Source of the DNA: Apoderus coryli
Taxonomy: Eukaryota > Arthropoda > Insecta > Coleoptera > Attelabidae
Reading direction: 5' to 3'
Length of the DNA stretch: 64,000 nt
Assembly: GCA_911728435.2 (NCBI GenBank)
Contig: OU452212.1
Location: 8,252,563-8,316,562 of the forward strand
Each line of letters starts with the position of its first letter. Position 1 is the first letter of the stretch. Below are positions 47,568 to 58,387 of this stretch, piece by piece. The position numbers were made by a program, and so were the translations under genes. Below the pieces are notes generated by a model, which saw only the letters and a list, made by a program, of their open reading frames with translations, did not search any database and was not told where the DNA came from.

Positions 47568-48309
47568 AAAGATTAAATTTCAGAGGAGAATTTATACGGC
47601 TCTTTTGATGCCCAAAAAAAATTTCCCTAACCTTCACGATTCACTTTTTCTGCTCAAAAATCACTATTTTTCGCATGGCCTATTTCAAAAACTTACACTT
47701 GAGTAGGTACCTATTTACAGAATACAAAAGAAATTTGCACCTCTCCAAATCTCTCATTCTTTCTTCATCAAAGTAAAGTCAAACTAAGTACAATTTCACT
47801 TTTAAAAAAATATACAAAAATGTGGTGTACAAGCCGTATCTTAATTGCATGGTGCTTGTTGGGTCGTTTCCAGATTTTGTTTTCATGTTTTGTTTTACGT
47901 TTTTTCTAATTAACGCTCGTGGCTTTTTCTCAAAGTTATTTTTCATGCACATTTTTTTTTATTTGCTCAACACAACTGGATTTTCTCTTTCATATTTTTC
48001 ACATCGTATCCTCTTTGCCAGTATTGAGCTGCAAGTTCGTTTATTTTGCTGCTAGTAGGGCTGGAGAGACTTTGTATCTGGTGTACCGCATACTCATTAT
48101 TAGAGCCAGTATAGAGTTCAATCATATATTAGCTATTTCTCGGATTAACGATTATTATACGAGGTATAAAGATCCTAATGTTATCTCTTCAACACTTCTG
48201 GTACTCGATCTATGCTTGAAAACGACGAACCTTAATGGTTTTCCATATAGGATCTATCTAAAGTCGTCCCAAATCAGTTGCAGTGCAAAACCACTACGTT
48301 TAAACCTCG
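47568..48309. other. Intron sequence, unassigned frame
   Basis: Overlapping + frames at 47822-48419 run through AT-rich DNA into a simple repeat and show no domain. They are not supported as a gene. Confidence 0.4.
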
Positions 48310-48313
48310 TACT

Positions 48314-48351
<38 letters not shown>

Positions 48352-48850
48352 GACTTTATTGCAAAAAAAAGTTTACAATGGGCGAAGTTGAAGTTAATAC
48401 TTCCTCACTTAACCCCTAAGGTAAGATAACAATTACAAACATAGACAAAAAAAAAATAAAATAAAATAAAAGATTGAAATGTTGATGCAAATTCAGGTAG
48501 TTAATTAACAAAGGAAAATAGATCAAACAAATTCTGATATAATACTACATATAGCATTTTTAAATCTAAAACCTTTCAAAAACTTTAAATCATCAGGCAC
48601 TTTATTGTACATACTACAAATATTATACGAGAATGATCTTTCAAACATGGCACTACTGTGAATTGGAGGCGATATGGTAAGTTTGTGGCGAATATTTACA
48701 TCATGAACAGACCCGCGAAATTTAATTTTTTCATAGAGGTACTGAGGAGTCTTCGTTATAATAATCTTATTAAAGAAAACTAGGGAATGAAGAGCACGCC
48801 GTTCGTTCATCCGTAGCTTGTGGAAAAACTTTATTCCTATTCAGAAAAAC
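48310..48850 (-). mobile_element. 3' end of a non-LTR retroposon
   Basis: The minus frame 48810-48523 reads NERRALHSLVFFNKIIITKT, FRGSVHDVNIRHKLTISPPI and RSFSYNICSMYNKVPDDLKF, a LINE C-terminal region. The 3' end is an ATA/TTA repeat (48316-48348) next to aaagactttattgc, whose complement gcaataaagtcttt is a typical pre-tail sequence. The RT palm is absent. It is antisense to Nlg. Confidence 0.85.
48316..48348. repeat. ATA microsatellite, tail of the LINE
   Basis: About eleven perfect ATA units sit at the 3' end of the minus-strand LINE fragment. Confidence 0.9.
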
Positions 48851-49388
48851 CCTCGTACAGTACGGTACAAAAATGCCAATTGATCAAAATAATGGTGTAT
48901 TACAGCTCAAGAAGTGCATACTTGCATGTGAGTACGTACGATCCATAAATCTTGTCCTAAAAGTATTTAAGACTAGGGAGGATTTCATGTAAAATATATG
49001 ACTTTTATACATGCTTGCACAGACATATTTAACAATAATTTATATTTGGAAAAGTGTCAGCGGCATAATATAGTAAGAATTACTATGGTGAACTCGTATT
49101 TTACTATTTACAAATAGGTAGAATATATGGATGCAAATATTTGTACATGGTTGCACAAATTACTTAAGAACAACTTTATAAGATAATTTACAACAAAGTA
49201 TTAAGGTAAAATAATTTATACAATTATACATCTAAACTATCCTTAATGACACTGTCTTCGCATGTCGTTTGGCATGCAAATAGCCTTTCATAATATCATC
49301 GTCCTGTCTAAAATTCACAGCCCTTCAGGCACCGGAAAAATTTCAATTTTTTGATGCTTTTGCTCTGTATTGAACTATAGAACGCTAT
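48851..49388. other. Intron sequence with one shared word
   Basis: Bases 49264-49307 match 16921-16964 with few changes. Nothing else was recognised. Confidence 0.45.
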
Positions 49389-50960
49389 AATAATAATCGT
49401 CTTTATTGATGCAAAAAAAAAAATATAAAAAAGAATAAAGTAAATTAAAAAAAAATAATAAAGTAAAATAAAGTTAACAAGATTAGTCATGTAATTATGG
49501 CGAAGTTTAGCATTAAGCTATTCTTCCACTTAACTATAATATAACAGTACTAGAAAAAAAAAATATATAAAAAGAATGAGCCCGTGATGTGTACAAATTC
49601 ACATTATATAGAAAAAACAAAACTAAGTAAATGATAGCAGAGTATAAACTATACGTAGAAAACAAAAACTAACAAATCCATCAAATTACATAATACAAAA
49701 TTTGCGGCAAACCATTTTACAAAAAAAAGAAAAATCAGCATACAGTAAACACAAAATAAACTAAAGTGAGAAATAGCATTCCATCATTAGCTCTTTTCTT
49801 ATTTTTTTACGAAACTGGCTTACAACTAATACTTTATTTTCAGAATTCAAATTATTGTATAGTTTAACAACATTCCAAGTAAAAGATTTTTTGAAAATCG
49901 CGGTATGAAAACGAGGCATAGTCAATAAACTCTGGCAACAGATATTTACAGTATAAATATATGGTGTTTAAATATTAATTTCTCTTTTAAATACGTATAT
50001 TTGGAGCATCTCATTAATCGGTTTATGAACGTTGCAAAATGGAATTTAACAACAAATTCAAACTTAAGCCACTCAAGCCGTTTAATGTACTGTGTTATGT
50101 GGTCAAATTTACGCAAATCAAAGACAAATCTGCAGCAAGTATTCTGAGCATATTGCAATCTTCGCTTTTTAGCTAAGTCGATACAGGGATAATAAACAAA
50201 ATTGCAGTAATTTAAGACAGATAACACTAAATGTTTGCATATAATAGCTTCAAGCGCACATACGTTGATTTGAGAATCTGATTTACATTGCCATCAAAAC
50301 TAAGTTTTTCATCCAAGATGACCCCAAGTACTGTCATGTTTTCTGCGAACAGTAAGGTGTCTTTTGCTAATCGCAAACTTATTCGTTCTTTAAGAGTAGC
50401 ACGAGTGGTTTCTCGACAGAATAACATCATTTTGGTTTAATTTGCATTTAATTTTAAATTATGCATTACAGAAAATTCAGATATTGCAATCAAATCCTCT
50501 GATACCTGTTCGTTGACATATTCCGTTTTGGTTTGATCAATGACATATAATAATTGGGTATCGTCCGCAAAAGCACTGATATTGCTAAAATTAGCTTGAT
50601 CATAAATACGTCCTGTGTATACTATAAAGAGTAGCGGACCCAAAATTGATCCTTGCGGAACGCCAGAAATGACAGGCTTTGCAACCGATGACAAACACTC
50701 TGTGTACGATCACTAAAATAACTGCGAAAGAACAAGACACAATCCTCCGCAAAGCCATAATAAGACAACTTCGAACAGATCGTGATCGATAGTGTCAAAG
50801 GCTTTGGGAAAATCAAGCGAAATCAATAGTGCTGCCCGTCCATTGTCAATAGCTCGAAAAATATCATCCAGAGATCGGTCTATCCAACAGTAGGACGTGT
50901 GATCGGGTACATGAACTCACATTTCCCTGTATTCACAAGTTTGAACACTCTATAAAAAAA
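49389..50960 (-). mobile_element. 5'-truncated non-LTR retroposon
   Basis: On the minus strand, frames from about 50890 show FRAIDNGRAALLISLDFPKA (the first Asp motif, decayed), then YYGFAEDCVLFFRSYFSDRT, ISGVPQGSILGPLLFIVYTG and the catalytic box FADD (ISAFADDTQLLY) at about 50560. MTVLGVILDEKLSFDGNVNQ and the C-terminal frame 50227-49946 (LNYCNFVYYPCIDLAKKRRL and on) follow. Frameshifts separate the pieces. The 3' end is a TTATTAT tail at 49389-49400. It is antisense to Nlg. Confidence 0.87.
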
Positions 50961-51589
50961 CATTGGAATGATAATTAAATTTTTAACAGTTTGGTTGTGT
51001 CACATTTTCGCTCCCCAGTCGGCTAGTTATTTCTATAGAGAACAATCAATTTAATCTTCTTGCCCTTTCCATTTTATCGCCATAATATGCACTCTTGAAT
51101 TACAAATTTCCGAAAGATAGACCATATTTCATCGTTAATTAAAAGAAAATCTGGAATTTATGGGCTGCATTTTAATGAATTATATTCTTAGGAGGATAGA
51201 ATAGTCGACTTTCACGCATATATAAAATACTTTTATAGTTTTCGCCTTCGGATAATGGGAATATTGGGTGAAAAAGATTTTGTGCGACACAAAAGATATT
51301 TTGAAATTATTAATGCGAGGAACCCTCCGCAGTTAACTCACAAAGTAATGATATAAGCCTTTAACAGCATAGAAATAATAAGGCATCTTCCATGTTTATA
51401 AGACCTATCCAGAACGCCCTATAATGAAGTCACCACGGAGTTAAACATCAACAACGTCCATGACATGTTGCTGAAAGAGTTGAAAGTCATGTGGCGATAT
51501 TTTCCTACCGACGAGAAAGCAAAAACAGTCCCATCGTCGGAGAGGGTCATGGCGACAGCTTTTTAGAATTCACAAGGTGTGGTCCATGG
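50961..51589. other. Intron sequence, nothing recognised
   Basis: The upstream limit of the next LINE could lie anywhere from about 51410; no motif decides it. Confidence 0.35.
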
Positions 51590-53331
51590 CAAACGATCAC
51601 AAGGCGATGATTTCGGTTGGCATTGTCGATCTTCAGGATGAAATTTCCGCACTGAAAAAACTTAAACCTAAAATGACGTCAGGCCCTGATAATATACCAT
51701 CATTCTTTTTAAGAGACTCTGCTCATGCCTTCGCTGAGCCACTGCACATTTTGATTAACAAGTCCCTACAGTCTTGCACATTCCCGACGCTTGGAAGATC
51801 TCTCGTATTTGTCCGGTCTATAAATCTGGTGCTAAAGATCATGTTGAGAATTATCGGCCAATTTCGATTTTGTCTAACTTCTCGAAGATTTTTGAGATGG
51901 TCGTGTATGTGAAAGTATTTAATCAAGTCAAAAATCGCATCTCCCAATATCAACATGGATATTTTACTGATCGCTCACCTATTACCAACCTAACCTGCTT
52001 TACTCAGGATATATGCTCAGCTCTCAATAATGGCTTACAAGTTGATGCGATATACACTGACTTCTCGAAGGCCTTTGATAGGATCGATCATGCAATACTT
52101 ATGACTAAGCTGGATATCATGGGCTTTCAACCCCGTACTGTTCAATTTTTCAATTCTTTTCTATCTGACCGCGAGCAATTTGTCGAATTCAGGGATTTTC
52201 GATCTTCATCTTTTACTCCTACCAGTGGTGCACCTCAGGGAAGAAATCTAGCTCCACTCTTATTTGCCATCTATGTAAACGACATTGCTGCTGAAGTCTC
52301 TAGCGACTATCTTTTGTTCGCCGATGATTTGAAATTGTATAGACCAATTGCTACCGAGGACGACTGCATATGCTTGCAACGGGATCTCGGTGAACTTGAG
52401 GAATGGTGCATTAGGAACAGGCTTCCGCTCAACGTCAGTGCAAACTCATGTCATTTACCAGACGACAGAGTGTAATTAGTTTCAGTTATACGCTGAATGG
52501 TGTTGTTCTTGAATCTTGTGAGTCAATAAAGGACTTGGGAGTGATCATGGATAGTGAAATGACGTTTGATACTCATATTGACTCTATTTCACAAAGCGCG
52601 AATCGAATGATGGGTTTTATTCTCCGCTCAACTACTGATTTTCCGGATATTGACTGTTTGCTTAAGCGTACGTAAGTTTTGTCCGCTCTAGATTGGAATA
52701 TGCCTCTTTTGTATGGTCTGCTTTATACCAGGTACACATCAATAAATTGGAGCGTATTCAAAGAAAATTTTTAAAAATTTTAGCTTTTAAGATCGATGGA
52801 TGTTTCCCAGTCAGGGGCATTGACCATAATATATTGTTAAAGAGATTTAATGTTAATTCATTGGTTTTTCGTAGAGATTCGGCTGGTCAAATATTCCTGT
52901 TTAAGCTTGTAAATGGCATAATTGACTCCCCTCGCCTTCTGGAACAACTGCCCTTTAATTTACCGCAATTCTTTATGCATCGAGATCACCTCTTTACCGA
53001 GCATGCCGAACCTGCGATCGTCTTAATATACATCGATCTGTACATTACTTTGACGGGTCACTGTGGTCTTTTCGCGCTGGTTCGTATCGGTACTTGAGCA
53101 CCCTGGACATGTAGAGCGTATGGTGAGTTTGTCGTATGGTGATTTTGTTGTATTGTTGTTAACTTTATCTTGCGTTATGGTGTATTTTTCTGAGCTTATG
53201 CTTTTTCGATAATTTTTATCAATTATTTAGTTTACTATTGAGATAATATCCATTGTCTAGTACTTAGAATTGTCTTGTTATTGGGTCTTGACCTGTTAGA
53301 CAATAAAGTATTAATTTATTTATTTATTTAG
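51590..53331 (+). mobile_element. Decayed non-LTR retroposon with near-complete RT domain
   Basis: This is the best-preserved jockey/CR1-like RT in the window. Frame one (51577-51780) has LQDEISALKKLKPKMTSGPD and NIPSFFLRD. After a shift near 51775 it reads DAWKISRICPVYKSGAKDHV, NYRPISILSNFSKIFEMVVY, QHGYFTDRSPITNLTCF, the first Asp motif YTDFSKAFDRIDHA, SGAPQGRNLAPLLFAIYVND and the catalytic box FADD (LLFADDLKLYRP). Later frames give VLESCESIKDLGVIMDSEMT, LEYASFVWSALYQVHINKLE and a C-terminal region to about 53097. It ends caataaag plus TTTA repeats at 53331. It is in sense orientation to Nlg and probably of the same family as 375-1996. Confidence 0.9.
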
Positions 53332-53621
53332 TGAACAGATTCAATAAAGAATGTCTTAAAAAAGAAATTAATAAATACTTGTATTATAAATTTTTCTTAT
53401 TTCGTAGAGTTAAACAGTTTTGAAAGTTTTATCAAAAAGTTTTGTTTATCACTATCATAAAATCCAGAGACCAAACTTAACGTCATCAATTTTTAACAGA
53501 GCTTCCTGCCATAGGGCATAGAGTGTATACAACATGCACATAGGTACTTGCCGATAAATATTTGAGAGTGTTCGTAATAAATCCCGATCCTGATGGTTGG
53601 CCTTTTTATATATTTTTCCAG

Positions 53622-53774
53622 GAAAACATCCTGAGAGGCGGGACCATTATCGAGGACATAAAATGTCACTTTGGCTGAATCTGATACCGCAGCTGCATCG
53701 TCCTGGTGAGGGGGACGAAGTGTCGATGAGACACCATCACTTTCAGGAGCCCGAAAACGATACGTATTATGACG
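53622..53774 (+). CDS. Nlg: Neuroligin exon, end of the esterase-like domain
   Basis: Residues 435-485 and the first base of 486. HPERRDHYRGHKMSLWLNLI with PQLHRPG aligns with [20 protein letters not shown] and PHLHNLNE of vertebrate neuroligins, the C-terminal end of the hydrolase-fold domain. The downstream MRHHHFQEPENDTYYDG begins the stalk and carries one NDT sequon. The acceptor is ttttccag (ends 53621); the donor gtaagt begins at 53775. Phase 1 on both sides. Confidence 0.95.
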
Positions 53775-53887
53775 GTAAGTGCAAGTCTAAATTTTTCATA
53801 GGTTTTATGCATCGACATATTATTTACGATGAGGAAATTTAAAGTTCAGCTTTCACATTATTAAGTGGTTTAAATTATTTTTCAAAA

Positions 53888-55720
53888 TTATTTATTTATT
53901 TATTTCTTAATACATAAATGCTTACACTGGTCATAAAAAATAAAAAGGTGAAAATAGAGCATCACAAATTATTTACAATAACAAACAAATACACAATATG
54001 GAAGAAACAAATTCATTTAAAAAATAAAATTTACAAGTACACACAAAACATATAAATATAAATAAAAAAGTTTAGATCACGTTTCTATCTGAGAAGTCAA
54101 ATTCCAAATATTCTTTCATAGAATAAAATGACTCCCTGACAAAAAGTGATTTCATTGTCTCGAAAAACAATTTAGGCGGAAGCTCTCTCACATGTCGAGG
54201 CAAGGCATTAAATAATTTAGGTGCGTGGTGGTTAAGAGAAAATCTTGCTTTATCTACTCGATGTCTGACCAGTACGAAGTTCTCATTATTCCTAGTGGAA
54301 TACTGATGAACAGCCAAATGTGGCGTGTACATATTGGAGTGTAGTTTAACATATTTCAAACATTCAAGCATATATATGTATACAAGGCTGGGTCAAAACT
54401 CCAAGCACATGAAACGAACTCCTACAGTCGGCCCGATACGACAAGCCAGCAACAACTCTCAAAGCTCGCCGTTGGAGCCCAAAAATACGAGATGAGACGC
54501 AGGTGCGTGTCCCCAGGCAAGCACGGCATAAGAGACTTGGCTCTGTATCAGAGCATGAAATGTCATCAACAAAACAGATCTTGACAATTTTGTGCACAAA
54601 CCCCGCAATACATAGTCGACATGAGCATGCCATGTCAGTCTCTGGTCAAGATAAGCACCCAAGAACCTTACCGAATGATTATCACTGAAATCAGAGTCAT
54701 TTCTCAACGAAAACACAATTCGTTCAGTGTTTGATTGATTGAGACTAAGACCATTCGCAGTGAACCAGTTTGAAGCCCTTTCCCGTGTCCCATCAAGAGC
54801 GTGGAGTAGGTGGTTTACATCCACATCCGCTCTTACCACAGTGGTATCATCGGCATCAAGTAGGAAGTCAACGTTGGGTTCACACACTGGTAAATCATTG
54901 ACGAATATTATGAATAGAAGTGGTCCCAGCACTTAATAAGGTTGATCGCTTGCGAGCATACTCAACAAACTGCGTTCGATCCGTACGATTTTATCAGATC
55001 CAGAAACGTTCCAGACAGATTATAATATTTTAATTTAGCTATAAGAATTTCTGGATAAACGCAGTCGAAAGCTCTCGATAGGTCCAGCATTAGCGCTGCA
55101 CAATTTTTGCCACTATTGAAAGCATCCGTAACCACTGAAATCAGTTTGTTTATCGCCAGGGCTGTAGACAATCCATTTCTAAAACCGAACTGCTGCCCGT
55201 TTAACAAATTGTTGCGCTCAAAATGCACCTTAACCGCTGCAGGAAAGATCCTTTACTTAAGGCAGCAATTAAATAACCTTGTTAGAGGATATACTATGAT
55301 GTTACAAATACATTTAAGCATTTTGGTATTCCTTTGGTAATAATCTTTACTATTGGAGTTTTTGAAGTTGCTAATAATATCTCTAACCTCTATATATCGC
55401 GAACAAAATCGCTTATGTACCGGTCAAAAGAGGTGACCGAGGCAGGCAGATTATGTACCAGCCTCAGGGCTACATTAACAAAGAAGTAATTAAATTCACC
55501 CGGGGTTATTGCGGATCTAGCTGAATGGTCCGATATGAAGCAGGCATTGGGAACTACAGCCGAACCCTGAAACTGTATTTTATCTAAATGAATGGTATAG
55601 ATAAGACTGTTTATGCGAATGAGGTCATACCTACCATACTGCCTCAGAGGTGAGAAAGTTAAGCTTGTCAATGCATAAAGAAGAAAATCGCGTGTCACTA
55701 GTGTCAATTTAAATCCCTAA
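53888..55720 (-). mobile_element. Non-LTR retroposon, RT domain in pieces
   Basis: From about 55720 on the minus strand: a linker frame (FNYFFVNVALRLVHNLPASV), then the RT frame 55228-54962 with GQQFGFRNGLSTALAIN and the first Asp motif MLDLSRAFDCVYPE. After a gap, 54932-54459 carries LGPLLFIIFVNDLPVCEPNV and a catalytic box altered to DADD (LLDADDTTVV), then SVRFLGAYLDQRLTWHAHVD. The C-terminal frame 54371-54072 ends KSLFVRESFYSMKEYLEFD. The PQG element before LGPLLF is lost near 54940. A TTTA tail (53889-53908) marks the 3' end. It is antisense to Nlg. Confidence 0.88.
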
Positions 55721-56189
55721 AGTTAATCGCTCCTCTCATGCTCCTTCTCAAAATAGAGTTAGCCTCAAGAATCTTTATCACGGACGAATGTTACTGGTCC
55801 AAAATGTTCTCATTCTCTAAATAAACGAAAACTTCTTACGATTAATTTTATTCTTTCTTGTATGAACCGAAAGCAGTATACAAAAGTCGAGAGAATGAGG
55901 CTTAGAATAATTATTATTATTATTACTCCCACAGTAATACTCAATCAATCGATTTTACACTTGAGCTTTAAGCTTTCGCGAAATAAAAGTAGTTTTGGGT
56001 ATGTACATGTAAATGTATATTATGTATTGTGAAACGTGAATACAGAACGATGGTTAAGAATGAAAAATATTCTATTCATTTGAATATTTTATTGTCAGGG
56101 GATTTAAATCTTTAGAAATGGTGGTTTTGAACAGGGTCGGAACAATTTTAATTATCGATCAGTGGTTTCTAATAATGTATCTCCTTTAT
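55721..56189. other. Intron sequence, nothing recognised
   Basis: An ATT microsatellite of about 15 bp is at 55911-55926. Nothing else is supported. Confidence 0.4.
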
Positions 56190-56600
56190 TGAAATTACGC
56201 TACGGATTCAAGCTCAGCTGACTGTCTTTTGGATACTGGTGTGTAATAGTGAAGCCATGCTTCATCCATTGTCACATATCAAGGATAGAATTCCATTTTA
56301 TTGCGATTTAACAGCGCCAAACATTCCTCTGAAGCATCAATTCCTTGTTTTTCTTGGTCGACTGTGAACTCACACGGCACCCACTTTGCCCAGAGCTTTC
56401 GCATACCCAAATGTTTGTGTAAAATGGTAAAAACACCACCAACTGATATCTTTACAATGTCACCTAGCTCGTGCACCTTCAACTTGCGATCGCTCATGAC
56501 CAATTTGTGAATTGTGTTGACGTTTTCTTGAATAACAGCCGCATTTGGTCGTTCACTGCGCTCTGCATCATTTGTGCTGGTACGACCACGTTTTAATTCA
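56190..56600 (-). mobile_element. Mariner transposase N-terminal fragment, third lineage
   Basis: On the minus strand: RGRTSTNDAERSERPNAAVI, ENVNTIHKLVMSDRKLKVHE, VGGVFTILHKHLGMRKLWAK, DASEECLALLNRNKMEFYP, a stop, and YVTMDEAWLHYYTPVSKRQS. The VTMDE box is the first Asp of the mariner triad. The RGRTS.DDAERS.RP linker differs clearly from the copies at 26011 and 31368, so this is another mariner subfamily. No terminal repeat was found. The C-terminal half is absent. Confidence 0.9.
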
Positions 56601-56690
56601 CTTCTCTACCATTTCTCTGTAAATTAGAGGCCCCAAAACAGTTCCTTGTGGAACACCCTTGCCGTAGATGATAAACATAAGTAAATTATA
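56601..56690 (-). pseudogene. Short reverse transcriptase remnant
   Basis: The minus strand reads GKGVPQGTVLGPLIYREMVE. GVPQG..LGPL is the palm block of LINE reverse transcriptases. About 30 codons survive, directly upstream of the mariner fragment in the same orientation. Confidence 0.6.
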
Positions 56691-57372
56691 GGATGGAGAA
56701 TACAATTTCACGTGTATTCAGAGATTTACTGTCGTCTAGCAGAACTAAAGCCCGCAATACGTTTTGTCCATAATCCAAAATGTATCATCGGTGATATTTT
56801 TTAATCTAAGCTCCAACCAGGTCTAAACCCCGATTACTAAGCTCCTGCAGCGCGAACATTGAAAACATGAGATTAATATTCTATTTTAAATTCTGTTGAT
56901 AATTTTCATTAATGACAGGAACATTATTCAGCCCTTCAAGGGTAGCTCTTTCATTTTGAGAAAGGATATTTAAGCGGATACGCTACTGTCTTCAAATAAA
57001 AATCGTGTACATGAACAGACAAAATGATAATACTGAAATAGAACTAAAGGAATTCAAGAGAAAAAAAAAAGGAGCTCAATGGGAGGAAGCTGAAGAAGAA
57101 AAAGACAGACTCTTTTGCGTATTACGTATTTTACGGATCGTTGGAAACTATTAAGGAATCCGTGGCAAAGACAAGATGGGCTGGAGGGCTGTATATACGT
57201 ACGTATATGTGGCAAAAGAAAAATGGAATCGTTATAGAGTATTTTGTATAGTCATTTATTATTCAGAATATTTAAGAAGGACAAAAAAATGTAAATACGA
57301 AGTGGAAAATTGATAAAAATGGGAACAGCGTCAGTCGAAATTGCGTAGAATAATAAATTATATTGTTTTTAG
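56691..57372. other. Intron sequence, nothing recognised
   Basis: It ends in tattgtttttag, the acceptor of the next exon. Confidence 0.4.
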
Positions 57373-57599
57373 GATCTGTACGGGAACAAACCAAAGAACG
57401 TCCACCATTTCCACACATACATTTCGAACAACCCTCACCGACAACTCTCCGAACCTCAACGGCTGCTACAATGTCGACGCCACCTCCACCAAAGTCCGAT
57501 ACAGCTTTGCAAGCCACAACCACAGAGTGTCCTCCCAATACTACGATCCTCATACAGAATAGCAAAAACAATGTGAATTCAAACAATTTACTTAGAAAG
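57373..57599 (+). CDS. Nlg: Neuroligin exon, Thr/Pro-rich stalk
   Basis: Residues 486-561. The sequence is rich in Thr, Pro and Asn (EQPSPTTLRTSTAATMSTPP, ALQATTTECPPNTTILIQNS) with no fold signature. This is the expected O-glycosylated stalk between the esterase-like domain and the membrane helix. NTT is a possible N-glycosylation site. The acceptor is tttttag (ends 57372); the donor is gtaatc at 57600 (phase 0). The donor is weaker than the others, but the 59-bp intron that follows and the clean downstream frame support it. A 104-codon minus-strand frame over this exon is its antisense shadow. Confidence 0.88.
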
Positions 57600-57658
57600 G
57601 TAATCCAAACAACAGGTTATGGGTCCAGGGTCTATATATTTTTTCTGTTGTGCTATAG

Positions 57659-57821
57659 CTCGCTTCAAGTCATTACCAAAGCTACACAACTGCCTTAACG
57701 ATAACTATAGCTGTAGGATGCTTTCTGCTGCTTCTAAACATACTGATATTTGCCGGAATTTACCATCAACGAGATCGGGGCAAACGGAAACAAAAACAGA
57801 AAGAAGAATTAGCTGAAGCAG
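57659..57821 (+). CDS. Nlg: Neuroligin exon, transmembrane helix
   Basis: Residues 562-615 and one base of 616. HYQSYTTALTITIAVGCFLL and LLNILIFAGIYHQRD mirror the vertebrate [20 protein letters not shown] segment and the helix that follows it. The membrane helix covers about residues 574-595 (57695-57760). A basic stop-transfer run RDRGKRKQKQK follows. The acceptor gctatag (ends 57658) was chosen because it alone restores the phase-0 frame from the previous exon; other AGs nearby do not. The donor gtaaga begins at 57822. The intron on the left is 59 bp and on the right 54 bp. Confidence 0.92.
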
Positions 57822-57875
57822 GTAAGAAGAGTTTGTTTCTTGTATTTTTTCATATTAACTATGATTCTGTAGCAG

Positions 57876-58387
57876 GAAGCTGTAGCAGTTCATCAGGTGA
57901 AACCTACGATAAAGCCTTTCAACAGCACCAGCTTCAATACGAATGCTCCAATAAAAGTCCGTACCATACCTTAACGCGTTGTGACAGTTTCGAGAGGAAA
58001 CATCAAAATTACTACCAATTGAATAAAGATGAAATTCAAATGACTGAATTGCCTTTGCAGGAATTTAATTCTTCTCCACCTCCAGCGAAGCGGCCAGAAG
58101 GTTGGTACAACTCTAGCAACTCATTATCTTTGTTTTATACGAACCATTTTTTAGGAAGCAGTTTCCCTCCAGATGTCACATCAACTTCTTCGACACTTCA
58201 CAACACATCGGCGTCAGAAGTGATGAACGAACAGCTAAATAGTCCGGGAATCCCCGACCCACCACCTCCACCAAAAACTCAACCACCTACAATGAATCAA
58301 ACGGGGATTTTACGGTCGCATCACGGGTTGTCTAGTACGCCGGGAACAGCAAAGAAACGTGTTCAAATTCAGGAGATATCTGTATGA
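57876..58387 (+). CDS. Nlg: Neuroligin terminal exon, cytoplasmic tail with PDZ-type C-terminus
   Basis: Residues 616-785 and stop TGA at 58385-58387. The tail starts SCSSSSGETYDKAFQQHQLQ and runs through a Tyr- and Ser-rich region and a proline run (GIPDPPPPPKTQPPT). It ends AKKRVQIQEISV. The last three residues I-S-V fit a class II PDZ ligand (hydrophobic at -2 and 0), unlike the class I TTRV end of vertebrate neuroligins. From recall, the QIQEISV end is familiar from other insect neuroligins. The acceptor is agcag (ends 57875). Phase 1 entry completes Gly616. No second gene overlaps it. Confidence 0.93.

Noticed and set aside
47822..48419. Hydrophobic + strand frames
   Set aside because: They are AT-driven Phe/Ile/Leu runs; the longer one ends in a poly-Ile tract from the ATA microsatellite.
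57272..57586. 104-codon minus-strand protein
   Set aside because: It is antisense to the Nlg stalk exon, which has supported splice sites and phase.
57682..57690. Alternative acceptors for the membrane exon at 57669 and 57681
   Set aside because: Both place the hydrophobic helix out of frame. The acceptor ending at 57658 restores the frame and adds HYQSYTTAL, which matches the family.
8731..58387. Active carboxylesterase or cholinesterase
   Set aside because: The Ser of the nucleophile elbow is Gly, the His position is Arg, and a stalk, membrane helix and PDZ-type tail follow. These fit neuroligin.
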